Part shown: in pieces, positions 29,054 through 37,018 of the stretch
How positions within the stretch are numbered: position 1 is the first letter of the stretch
Layout: the number at the start of each line of letters is the position of its first letter
From: Acidobacteriota bacterium
GTDB lineage: Bacteria; Acidobacteriota; Thermoanaerobaculia; Multivoradales; Multivoraceae
Length of the DNA stretch: 60,568 nt
Assembly: GCA_026707325.1 (NCBI GenBank)
Contig: JAPOXA010000178.1
Location: 1 to 60,568 of the forward strand
Reading direction: 5' to 3'
Program-made: the position numbers and the translations under genes
The notes under the pieces: generated by a model
Told to the model about the DNA's origin: nothing
Seen by the model: the letters and a program-made list of their open reading frames with translations, nothing else
Database searches by the model: none

Positions 29054-30292
29054 GTGCCCCACGCGCCCTGCACGATCGCCGTCCTGGCAACCCTCGACAC
29101 GAAGGGCGGCGAAGCCTCCTATCTCGTGGACCGCATCGTCCGCGACTGGGGCTGCCGGGCGTTCGTCATCGACCTCGGCGTGCTCGGCGAACCCGCACTC
29201 GACGGAAGCTGGCTTCCCGACGTGAGCCGCCGCGAGGTCGCCTGCGCCGGCGGCGAGAAGGTCGAGCAACTGGCTCAGGCGGCCGACCGCAAACGCGCGA
29301 TAGCGGCGATGTCCTTCGGCGCCGAGGAGGTCGTCCGGCGCAGCTACCGGCGGGAGAGCTTCGACGCGATCGTCGGTCTGGGCGGCCGCGCCGGCACGGC
29401 GATGGCGACGACCGCGATGCGCGCGCTGCCCCTCGGCGTACCCAAGATCATGGTCTCCACCATGGCCGGCGGGGACGCTTCCGGCTACGTCGGCGTCAAG
29501 GACATCGTCATGGTGCCGTCGATCGTCGACATCGACGGCATCAACCGGATCAGCCGCCAGGTCCTGAGCCGCGCCGCCGCGGCGACCTGCGCCATGGCCC
29601 GGGTCGAGATCGAAGGCGGCGACGACCGTCCCCTGATCGCGGCCTCCACGTTCAGGAGCGCCACCTCCTGCGTGGACGCCTGCCGGCGCCAACTGGAGAC
29701 CGAGGGACTCGAGGTACTCATCTTCCAGGCCACGGGCGCCGGCGGCCGCACGATGGAGAGTCTGATCGAGGCCGGCTTCGTGCTTGGCGTCCTCGACCTG
29801 ACGACCACGGAGTGCGCCGACGAACTCGTCGGCGGCGTACGTACCGCCGGCCCGTCGCGACTGGAGGCGGCGGCCAGGAGCGGCACGCCCGCCGTCGTCG
29901 TGCCCGGCTGCCTCGACATGGTCAGCTTCTTCGCCCGGGACACCGTTCCGGAAGAGTTTGCGGGCCGCACCTTCCACCACCAGAGCGACAACATGACCCT
30001 GATGCGCACGTCGCGCGAGGAGTCCGCGGAGCTCGGTCAGGTCCTCGCCGCCAAACTCAACGCCTCTACCGGCCCGGTCGAGGTCTACCTGCCGCTTGGC
30101 GGCGTCTCCACGCTCTCCGCGCCAGGCGGACCGTTCCACGACCCGGCCGCCGACGACGCGCTGTTCCATGCCCTGCGCGAGAATCTGCGGCGTGCGGTGC
30201 CTGTCACGGAGGTCGACGCGAACATCAACGACCCGCGCTTCTCCCACGCGGTCAGCGACGCCATGCTGCGGCTGGTCCGCGACGCAAACTAG
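29054..30292 (+). CDS. Tm-1-like ATP-binding domain protein (UPF0261)
   Basis: 412-aa cytoplasmic protein. N-terminal ATP-binding half: ATLDTKGGEASYLVDRI (11-27), IVGLGGRAGTAMATTAMRALPLGVPKIMVSTMAGGD. C-terminal half: FQATGAGGRTMESLIEAGFVLGVLDLTTTECADEL and a conserved EVDANINDPRF at the end. The plant Tm-1 homologue inhibits tobamovirus replication; the bacterial role is unsettled, with links to small-molecule catabolism. GTG start. No catabolic partner (such as a PEP hydrolase-like gene) is adjacent. Complete and unremarkable in length. Confidence 0.9.
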   Translation: MPHAPCTIAVLATLDTKGGEASYLVDRIVRDWGCRAFVIDLGVLGEPALDGSWLPDVSRREVACAGGEKVEQLAQAADRKRAIAAMSFGAEEVVRRSYRRESFDAIVGLGGRAGTAMATTAMRALPLGVPKIMVSTMAGGDASGYVGVKDIVMVPSIVDIDGINRISRQVLSRAAAATCAMARVEIEGGDDRPLIAASTFRSATSCVDACRRQLETEGLEVLIFQATGAGGRTMESLIEAGFVLGVLDLTTTECADELVGGVRTAGPSRLEAAARSGTPAVVVPGCLDMVSFFARDTVPEEFAGRTFHHQSDNMTLMRTSREESAELGQVLAAKLNASTGPVEVYLPLGGVSTLSAPGGPFHDPAADDALFHALRENLRRAVPVTEVDANINDPRFSHAVSDAMLRLVRDAN

Positions 30293-30302
30293 TCGCCCAC
30301 CG

Positions 30303-30319
30303 GCCGGGAGTCGCCCGGC
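30303..30319. terminator. Hairpin between convergent genes
   Basis: gccggg-agtcg-cccggc forms a 6-bp GC stem in the 44-bp gap between the convergent Tm-1-like and carbonic anhydrase genes. No T-run follows on either strand. Confidence 0.3.
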
Positions 30320-30336
30320 TGCAAGCCACGGAGGCG

Positions 30337-31026
30337 TCAACCGCGAACGAGTACGCGCTCACCCAACGGCTGCACCGGCCGGTAGTTGTTCGGGAAGATC
30401 GCCGCGAAGGCCTCGATCTGACCGGCCGACAGAGTCAGTGTCTCGGTCAGGACGATCCAGGCGACGCCTTCCGTACACGGCGGCGTGGTGAGCGAACCGC
30501 GGTACCGCCAGGTCGTGCGGCGCTCAGGCAGCAGGGCCGGCACGTCGACCGCCTCCGGAACGACGCGCGGCGGCCCGGCCTCGGCAGGCATACGCTCCCA
30601 GAACGTCCCCAGTGCCCGGTTCGCGGGTCCCTCGCGGAACAGGACCCCGACCACGGCCAGCGCGCCGCCTTCGGTCCGATGCACGAAGTGCATTTCCAGC
30701 GGCAGGCGAACGCCCTCGACCGTGTGCTCGGCGGCGTGGTGAAAGTGGAACTGCTCCAGCTCGTATCGCACTCCGTCGACAACGATGCCGTTGCCGGAAG
30801 CCGGGTTGACCTGGATCGAGTGCCCGGTGTTCTCGATGGTTGCCGGCGACGACCGGTAGTCGAACCCGACGGGCACGAGCTTCTCACGACGGGCGCAACT
30901 CAAGTTGATCGGTGACTGCTCCCCTCCCAGGGAACACACTTGGTACACCGGGTCGATCTGCCCCCAGACGGCCGGGCCGTTGTGCGCCTCATAGCCCCAT
31001 TCGGGTACCTTGAACTTCCCACACAT
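30337..31026 (-). CDS. Alpha-class carbonic anhydrase
   Basis: Zinc enzyme interconverting CO2 and bicarbonate, 229 aa. Family marks: WGYEAHNGPAVWG (10-22), QSPINL (37-42), the first two zinc histidines in FHFHHAAEH (near 94-102) and the third in EMHFVH (near 111-116), then LTTPPCTEGVAW (near 178-189). Two cysteines (C31 and the one in TPPC) could form the usual disulfide. Bacterial alpha enzymes are normally periplasmic, but the only start (ATG 31026) leaves no signal peptide, and the upstream in-frame codons contain no ATG, GTG or TTG over at least 60 bases. Confidence 0.9.
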   Translation of the reverse strand: MCGKFKVPEWGYEAHNGPAVWGQIDPVYQVCSLGGEQSPINLSCARREKLVPVGFDYRSSPATIENTGHSIQVNPASGNGIVVDGVRYELEQFHFHHAAEHTVEGVRLPLEMHFVHRTEGGALAVVGVLFREGPANRALGTFWERMPAEAGPPRVVPEAVDVPALLPERRTTWRYRGSLTTPPCTEGVAWIVLTETLTLSAGQIEAFAAIFPNNYRPVQPLGERVLVRG

Positions 31027-31142
31027 CTGAGCGGAACGATACCCCGAGCTCCCCTTTGTGAATCCGCCCTGGTGAACTCCCGACCTTCGGAACGACTTCC
31101 CGCGAGGCGATCCGCGCCCGCTCGTGCGCTACATTCCCGCGC

Positions 31143-32555
31143 ATGCCGCGCATCGGGTCAGATGTCCGGCGCCGCCGGCGCCGGTTTCTCCGTCTCGGCG
31201 TCCTCCCCGTCGTCGTCCTCGCCTGGGCGGCCGGCCCCGTCCTGGGCGCCGCTGCCGACCCGGACGCCATCGAACGCGGCGCCGTGATCTACCGGGGCGG
31301 CACCTGTCCGGTCTGCCACCACTGGGAAGGTCAGGGCAACCGCCGCGGTCCCGACCTCACCGACGAAGAGTGGCTTCACGGCGACGGATCGCTTGCCGCC
31401 GTTCGCAGGGCGATCGAAACCGGCTTCCGCCACGGCGCCGGGCGCCGCTTCGGCGGCAAGTACGAAATGTGGCCTCTCGGCGGCATGGAGCTCGACGAGG
31501 GCGACCTCGACGCGCTGAGCGCCTTCGTCTGGTCGCTTCACCGCCGACGCCGGGCCGCCGATACTCGCACCCGCGAGGTCGTCAGCCGCATCGCCTTCGC
31601 CTCCGGCGCCGATCAGGACCGCTCGCAGCCGGCCTGGGACACGGTACTCGCGCTCAGGCCCCAGCTCATGCTGATGCTCGGCAACAGCGTCCTCGCGGGC
31701 ACCGACGACATGCTCGAGCTTCGTCTCCAGTACGAGAAGCTGGCGGCCAAGCCGGGCTTCGACGAGTTGCGGCGGCAGAGCCGTTTCCTGGCCACCTGGA
31801 ACGACCTGGACTTCGGCCACGAGGATGCCGGCGCCGAGTTCGCCATGCGGGCCGAGTCGAAGGAGCTCTTTCTGGATTTCTGGGAGGTGCCTGCCGGGTC
31901 GCCACGCCGCCGGCAGCAGGGCATCTACGCCTCCCAGCGCTTCGGACCGCCGGGACGCCGCCTGCAGGTCATTCTGCTCGACACCCGCTACGACCGGGGA
32001 CCGCTGTGGCGCGTATCGCCGGACGAGGCGACAAACCGTGCAGCGCGGGGCATGGGACCCTACCTGCCGAACGACCACCAACGTGCTCGCATGCTCAGCG
32101 AGGAACAGTGGCGCTGGCTCGAAGAAGAACTCCACGAGCCTGCCGACCTGCGGCTGATCGTTACCAGCATCCCCTTCGTGATGGAGTTCACCGGCTGGGA
32201 GAGCTGGGCCAACATGCCTCTCGAACGGCAGCGACTGCTGGCCCTCGTTCGGGACACCGGAGCGAACGGCGTCATTCTGCTCAGCGGCAACACGCCCTGG
32301 TCCGACATCTCCCGCCTCGACGCGGACTTCCCCTATCCGCTCTGGGACATCACGACCGGCTCGCTCAACCGGCGCGGGGACGCCATCGGGCCGAACCGCC
32401 ACCGCGTCGGCAGCGCTGCGCGCGAACCGAACTTCGGCTACATGGACATCGACTGGACCCAGGCCGACCCGACGATCCGGATCGAGTTGCGGACCGTCGC
32501 CAATCGGGTCCTGTTGCGCCAGACGCTGCAGTTGTCGGAGCTGCAGCCGAAGTAG
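31143..32555 (+). CDS. Cytochrome c fused to a degenerate PhoD-like metallophosphatase domain
   Basis: 470 aa. A twin-arginine-rich head and signal/anchor segment (10-36) precede a monoheme cytochrome c domain with CPVCH at 55-59 and candidate axial Met115. Residues about 147-465 align with the alkaline phosphatase D/PhoD-like family over the whole fold (LLDTRY, QWRWLEEEL, GWESWANMPLERQRLL). Every metal-site motif is altered: family GDNxYAD reads GNSVLAG (180-186), DDHDYG reads NDLDFG (220-225), SGDRH reads SGNTP (381-385), and the SCADQ cysteine is Gly155. Hydrolase activity is therefore unlikely. The heme motif is intact. A sensor, carrier or new redox role is possible (inference). Confidence 0.82.
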   Translation: MPRIGSDVRRRRRRFLRLGVLPVVVLAWAAGPVLGAAADPDAIERGAVIYRGGTCPVCHHWEGQGNRRGPDLTDEEWLHGDGSLAAVRRAIETGFRHGAGRRFGGKYEMWPLGGMELDEGDLDALSAFVWSLHRRRRAADTRTREVVSRIAFASGADQDRSQPAWDTVLALRPQLMLMLGNSVLAGTDDMLELRLQYEKLAAKPGFDELRRQSRFLATWNDLDFGHEDAGAEFAMRAESKELFLDFWEVPAGSPRRRQQGIYASQRFGPPGRRLQVILLDTRYDRGPLWRVSPDEATNRAARGMGPYLPNDHQRARMLSEEQWRWLEEELHEPADLRLIVTSIPFVMEFTGWESWANMPLERQRLLALVRDTGANGVILLSGNTPWSDISRLDADFPYPLWDITTGSLNRRGDAIGPNRHRVGSAAREPNFGYMDIDWTQADPTIRIELRTVANRVLLRQTLQLSELQPK

Positions 32556-32584
32556 ACACCTCCGCTGCCTGCAGCCTCCTGGAC

Positions 32585-33847
32585 CTAGAAGAAGACGAAG
32601 GTCCGGACCACGACGTTCCTCCGGCAGGGAGCATCGTCGGGCGCGGTCGGGTCGATGCAGGCCGTGTGGAAGGACCAGCGCGAGACGGAGCCGTCCGTGA
32701 CGGAGTCGTAGCACTTGAGCATCGACACCTCGGTGGGCGTCTGATGCGGAAACCAGTACCACTCGTGGTGCGGGCGGTAGGTGAAGCGGGTGGTCTCGCC
32801 CACGCGGTCATCGTAGATGCGGTAGTTCGTGATGTACGGCTGGTCGGCGAAAGAAGGCCAGGCGCAGAGCACGAAGGGATTCTGGAGCACGGTCTCCATC
32901 GGCTTGGCGAGATTGATCGACATGAAGCGCCTCGACATCTTCGCGTCCGCCTGCTCTTCGGTGTAGTGCTGCTCGCGGCCGAAGTTCCGCAGATTCCTGG
33001 TGAGCAGCTCGCGGCAGCGCACGCGGCCGCTGTTGTCGTTCAGGTCGTTGTGCACGAGGTTGGCGTAGTTGGCGTTCACACCGGGGTTCTTGTTTTCCTG
33101 ATCCTCGGTACGGTCTCCCTCGTAGTCCTTGTCGAACACGTCATGGTTGTACACGAACGCATCCGTCGCGTCCGGGAAGAACTCGAGCAGGAGCTTCTCC
33201 ATCTCCGGGTAGAACACGCGCTCCACCTCCGCCGCGTCGTAGAAGTTCTCGCACCTGGACTCGCAGTGTCCGAGCGAGAGGCCAAGCCTGTCCATGCACT
33301 CGGCGCTGTCGGGCCTGAGCCCCGGGTAGACCTCCTCGATTCGTCGCGCGTCGCGCATCACGTGCGGGAAGTACAGGCATCCGCGCGCGATGTCCCGCTC
33401 GTACCGGCGCAACGCTTCCGCGTCGGCTCTTCGCGCCGAGTCCCGCCAGAAGGCGTTGGAGGAGACGATCGAGTACGAAGGCTCCTCGCGCACCGAGTAA
33501 CGCAGCGGCAGCGCCAAGCCGCCTTCAGGCGCTTCGATGTTGTTCGCCCGGATGTACTCGAGGCACTCCCTGTAGCGACGAAAGCCGGGGCCCCACTTCG
33601 TCTCGATCGGCCCTGGAGGGGCGTTGTCGAGCATGTCGGCGAACTCCTTCTCCGTCCCCTCCGCCACCTGGCGGAAGGTCGCCTCCGTCGCCGCCACGGT
33701 TCCCGCGTCCCCGTCCCGATCGAAGGACATGTAGGACAGGCCTCCGTTCGCGGCGACGGGCGGCGGCTGCCCCTTGGTGAGTTGCAGGGGCGGCACGTAG
33801 GCCGGCGTGGCCGTGTCCGAAGCCGTCGCAAGGTGATTCGCACTCAT
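32585..33847 (-). CDS. CmcJ/NvfI-type (GA4 desaturase-like) putative Fe/2-oxoglutarate oxygenase
   Basis: 420-aa cytoplasmic protein. The C-terminal two thirds match the CmcJ/NvfI family: HxD candidate H266-N-D268 (LVHNDLND), second His394 (WSFHTACIDP), PHHEWYWFPHQTPTEVSMLKCYDS (359-382) and the terminal Arg-rich NVVVRTFVFF with R415 as candidate 2-oxoglutarate ligand. The first 100 residues are less conserved. Family members modify natural products (cephamycin, novofumigatonin). The start ATG 33847 has GGAGG seven bases upstream and overlaps the amidohydrolase stop (ATGA), so the two are translationally coupled. No other secondary-metabolite gene is adjacent. Confidence 0.78.
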   Translation of the reverse strand: MSANHLATASDTATPAYVPPLQLTKGQPPPVAANGGLSYMSFDRDGDAGTVAATEATFRQVAEGTEKEFADMLDNAPPGPIETKWGPGFRRYRECLEYIRANNIEAPEGGLALPLRYSVREEPSYSIVSSNAFWRDSARRADAEALRRYERDIARGCLYFPHVMRDARRIEEVYPGLRPDSAECMDRLGLSLGHCESRCENFYDAAEVERVFYPEMEKLLLEFFPDATDAFVYNHDVFDKDYEGDRTEDQENKNPGVNANYANLVHNDLNDNSGRVRCRELLTRNLRNFGREQHYTEEQADAKMSRRFMSINLAKPMETVLQNPFVLCAWPSFADQPYITNYRIYDDRVGETTRFTYRPHHEWYWFPHQTPTEVSMLKCYDSVTDGSVSRWSFHTACIDPTAPDDAPCRRNVVVRTFVFF

Positions 33848-34932
33848 TCCGGTTTCCTCCTCAGCATTTCCTTTTCCCACGCCCGCACCCTGCGGTTCGC
33901 CTCATCGAAGATGCGCTCGTAGTTGTCGATCGTGATCGCGGCCAGCGTCCCTTCGCTGAGCCTTTCCCAAAGCGGCGCATAATCGCGCCACGTCTTGAGG
34001 TACTGGTCCCGGCCGCTCGGCGCAACGGAATCCGTCCCGAACAGAAAGCGGTCGGGATGGCGCTCAAGCAGTGCGGTCCAGGCTTCAAGCGAGGTCTCGT
34101 CGCGCACGATGTACTTCGCCACTTCGTCCCAGGACAGGTCGCAGTGCACATGGGAGAAGGCTTCGTCGGAGAGCAGGGCGTCGAGCAGTTCCACATGGTC
34201 CACGGCGGGCGCCACGAAGCGGCCCAGTCCGGTATGGGCCCAGATGATCGTGACGCCGGGGTGGGCCCGGAAGAACTCCCGCAAGGGCTCCAGGTGAACC
34301 GGCTCGTACGCCCCCGTGGGCAGCACGACGTCGATGTCGTTGTGGAGGATCACGACGAGGCCTGCCTCGGCGGCGAAGTCGAGCACGCGGTCGAGTGCCG
34401 GATTCCGCAGACTGGCCGTATGGCCGAGGATCTTCGAGGTCACGAACTCCTTGTGGATCGAGAACTCGCCGATTCCGGAGAAGACGTCGGGATAGTGCTC
34501 CAGGACGCGGCGGATGTGATCCGCGGCATACATGTCCGTCGGGTTGAAGCCCGTGATCATCGGGTCGAAGCGCGCCTGGTCCTCGGGCGGCAGTTGCTGG
34601 TACTCCTCGGCGATGATCGCATCGACGAAGGAGTAGTAGTACAGCGCCGAATCCGAGTGCAGGTAGTAGTCCGGCGCCCGATCCCCCGACTCGAAGTAGT
34701 CCCACTTCTGCTGGAGCGGGATGCCGAACACCGCAGTCCGCCCGGCGTCGTTCGCCGCGATCTCGAGGAACTCGCTCAGCGTGATGCCCCGCTGGACGTA
34801 GTTCGTGAGGTGGAAATGGACGTCGTGAAACTTCGGTTCGTTCGACTCCGCCCAGCCGGCCGACGCCGTGACCAGCCACGCCGCGACGAGCAGCGGCGCT
34901 CCGACTCCCGGCTCGGCCGTGCTGGTGAACAC
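33844..34932 (-). CDS. Exported amidohydrolase-2 family (ACMSD-like) hydrolase
   Basis: 362 aa. Predicted signal peptide 1-28 (ending AGWAES), unusual for a family usually found in the cytoplasm. Metal-dependent TIM-barrel motifs are H39-F-H41 (DVHFH), VVILHND (near 192-198), IIWAHTGLGR (near 228-237) and FLFGTDSVAP (near 294-303). This is the decarboxylase/hydrolase layout of the ACMSD group. GTG start. First gene of a coupled pair with the CmcJ-type oxygenase, so a shared substrate is likely, although one product appears exported and the other not. Confidence 0.82.
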   Translation of the reverse strand: MFTSTAEPGVGAPLLVAAWLVTASAGWAESNEPKFHDVHFHLTNYVQRGITLSEFLEIAANDAGRTAVFGIPLQQKWDYFESGDRAPDYYLHSDSALYYYSFVDAIIAEEYQQLPPEDQARFDPMITGFNPTDMYAADHIRRVLEHYPDVFSGIGEFSIHKEFVTSKILGHTASLRNPALDRVLDFAAEAGLVVILHNDIDVVLPTGAYEPVHLEPLREFFRAHPGVTIIWAHTGLGRFVAPAVDHVELLDALLSDEAFSHVHCDLSWDEVAKYIVRDETSLEAWTALLERHPDRFLFGTDSVAPSGRDQYLKTWRDYAPLWERLSEGTLAAITIDNYERIFDEANRRVRAWEKEMLRRKPE

Positions 34933-34968
34933 CTGGCAAAGCTACACCATCGGCCTCTCGTGGCCGAC

Positions 34969-36375
34969 TCAGCTCCTCGCGTGCTCCTGCGCCGCCTTGG
35001 CCGCCTGCATGTCGTCCTCGTCGGGCATCAGGATGAACTCGGGGTAGGACTCGATGCCCAGCTCGGTCATGTCCTGACCGAGCTCCTCGACTTCCGGCGA
35101 AACACGGACGCCGATCGTCTTCTCGAGCGCCCACCACAGGAGCAGCGAAACCCCGAAGACGAAGACGCCGATCACGACGATGCCGATGACCTGCGGTACG
35201 AAGCTGCCACCGGCCGCGATGCAGACGGCGAGGGTGCCCCAGATGCCGGCGAACAGGTGGACGGGAACGGCGCCGACGACGTCGTCGAGCTTCATCCGCT
35301 CGAGCAGCTTCATGCCGGCGACGGTGACCACGCCGCCGATGGCGCCGATCAGCAGCGCCCAGTGGTGGCCAACCAGGTCGGGCCCCGCGGTCACGCCGAC
35401 GAGTCCGCCAAGCGCGCCGTTGAGCACGGCCAGGAGGTCGATGCGACCCAGGAACGGCCGCGACAGAACGAGTGCCGCGACGACTCCGCCCGCGGCGCCG
35501 AGGTTCGTGTTGATCAGCAGGTTGCCCATGGCGGTCGCGTCAGCGGCGCCGCCCAGGGCAAGCTGGGAGCCGCCGTTGAATCCGAACCAGCCCATCCAGA
35601 GGATGAAGACGCCGAGGGTGACGATCGGCACATTGGACGGCGGCGTCGCCTTGACGCTGCCGTCGGAACGGAACTTGCCGCGCCGCGCGCCGACCATGAT
35701 GATCCCCGCCAGCGCCGCCCAGCCACCGGTCGAATGGACGATCGTCGAGCCGGCGAAGTCCTGGAAGCCGAGGTCGAAGAGCCAGCCTTCACCCCAGGTC
35801 CAGGCCCCGACGATCGGGTAAAGAACCGCGGTCAGCACGGCTGTGAAGATGAGGAAGGACCAGAGCTTGACGCGCTCGGCGAGAGCCCCCGACACGATCG
35901 AGGCCGTCGTGGCGACGAACGTCATCTGGAAGAACCAGCTCGACATCTCGGAGTAGCCGCTTCCAATGACGGCGGCCGCCTTGTCGGCGTCGCCGCCGAG
36001 GAAGGCCATCTCGTCCGCCGACGCCTCGAAGAAGAGCGAAACCGAACCGATCCAGCCGCTCACATCGACGTACATCAGGTTGTAGCCGATTGCGTAGTAC
36101 GCGATGCCGGCGATCGAGTACAGGCCGATGTTCTTCATGCAGATGACGGAGGCGTTCTTCGTCCGTACCGAGCCAGCCTCGAGCATCGTGAAGCCGGCGC
36201 ACATCCACATGATGAACGCGCCCCAGACCAGGAAAGCGTAGGTGTTGAAGATGTACGCGGCCTCGCTGGACACCTGGGCGCCCGCCGCGGACGCCACGAG
36301 AAGCAGTCCAACGCCAGCGAGAACTACCTTGAGAACGATCGATCGTGACGAGAGCGGCTCGAACTGGGGCTTCAT
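34969..36375 (-). CDS. amt: Ammonium transporter (Amt family)
   Basis: Inner-membrane ammonium channel/transporter, 468 aa. A signal-like first segment (about 14-33) precedes 11 membrane helices. The pore histidine pair lies in DFAGSTIVHSTGG and GAVPVHLFAGIWG; the selectivity region includes FLVWGAFIMWMCAGFTMLEAG and YNLMYVDVSG. The C-terminal cytosolic tail is about 60 residues and ends in a helical AAKAAQEHARS. A strong GGAGG site precedes ATG 36375. No glnK/glnB gene follows, which is unusual since amt is commonly paired with it. Confidence 0.94.
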   Translation of the reverse strand: MKPQFEPLSSRSIVLKVVLAGVGLLLVASAAGAQVSSEAAYIFNTYAFLVWGAFIMWMCAGFTMLEAGSVRTKNASVICMKNIGLYSIAGIAYYAIGYNLMYVDVSGWIGSVSLFFEASADEMAFLGGDADKAAAVIGSGYSEMSSWFFQMTFVATTASIVSGALAERVKLWSFLIFTAVLTAVLYPIVGAWTWGEGWLFDLGFQDFAGSTIVHSTGGWAALAGIIMVGARRGKFRSDGSVKATPPSNVPIVTLGVFILWMGWFGFNGGSQLALGGAADATAMGNLLINTNLGAAGGVVAALVLSRPFLGRIDLLAVLNGALGGLVGVTAGPDLVGHHWALLIGAIGGVVTVAGMKLLERMKLDDVVGAVPVHLFAGIWGTLAVCIAAGGSFVPQVIGIVVIGVFVFGVSLLLWWALEKTIGVRVSPEVEELGQDMTELGIESYPEFILMPDEDDMQAAKAAQEHARS

Positions 36376-36537
36376 TCGTTTCCTCCGGCTAGTGGTGGAG
36401 GCCCCGCCCCCTCTTGCGAGGGCGTCGACGACGCGTGACCAGGTTCTTCGCTGACCGACCCAAGGCGGAACGCCAGGACCGCGCTCGGGACATGAACATT
36501 GTAGCGGCCGTCCCGAGAGGGCCCTGGACCGCCGGCG

Positions 36538-36954
36538 CTACTCCGCCCGTTTGTAGACGGCGCCCAGCACCATGCCGCCCACGCCGAAGGAGATGATGTC
36601 GACTCCGAGCCAGATCCAGGCCACGTGGTACGGGAAGTCGTTGACGACCAGCGTCAGGTAGAACTGCTGGAAGCCGATGGCGGTCCCAAGCAGCACGCCG
36701 AAGTGGAGTCCGCCCCTGGCGCCGGGCTGCCAGGACTCCCGGCTCGACGCGAACATGAGACTCGCCACTACGCCCAGGACAAGCGCGATCACCAGGAACC
36801 ACACGATCTGCATGGCCATGTTCTCGGGTTCCTGCACGAAGGCCGGCTGATCCAGGTACATGCCTCCGAGCACCAGACCGTGCATGACGAAGTTGGCGAT
36901 GTTCTGAACGAAACCAGCCACCAGACCGGCACCGATTGCTCTCCCCCAGTTCAT
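36538..36954 (-). CDS. Small integral membrane protein, unknown
   Basis: 138 aa with four hydrophobic segments (about 6-30, 45-67, 80-100, 108-133), the last ending in a basic tail (YKRAE). The N-terminal GAGLVAGFVQNIANFVMHG and the FGVGGMVLGAVYKRAE end resemble a widespread uncharacterised four-helix family, but I cannot name it. GGGAGG precedes the ATG. It lies 163 bp upstream of amt on the same strand, so it could be co-transcribed. No catalytic motif is seen. Confidence 0.8.
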   Translation of the reverse strand: MNWGRAIGAGLVAGFVQNIANFVMHGLVLGGMYLDQPAFVQEPENMAMQIVWFLVIALVLGVVASLMFASSRESWQPGARGGLHFGVLLGTAIGFQQFYLTLVVNDFPYHVAWIWLGVDIISFGVGGMVLGAVYKRAE

Positions 36955-37018
36955 GGCTCCTCCCTTGGTCGTCGAGCGCCGCCGGCACGACGCGATGGCA
37001 GAAAGTGACCTTCTGCCC

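Noticed and set aside
31143..32555. Calling this gene an alkaline phosphatase PhoD
   Set aside because: The fold matches, but the metal-binding and nucleophile motifs are all substituted, so enzymatic naming would mislead.
36498..36503. TACAAT (minus strand) as a -10 for amt, and a sigma-54-like TGGC...TTGG
   Set aside because: No acceptable -35 lies 16-18 bp away, and the sigma-54 GG/GC spacing is wrong by one or two bases.
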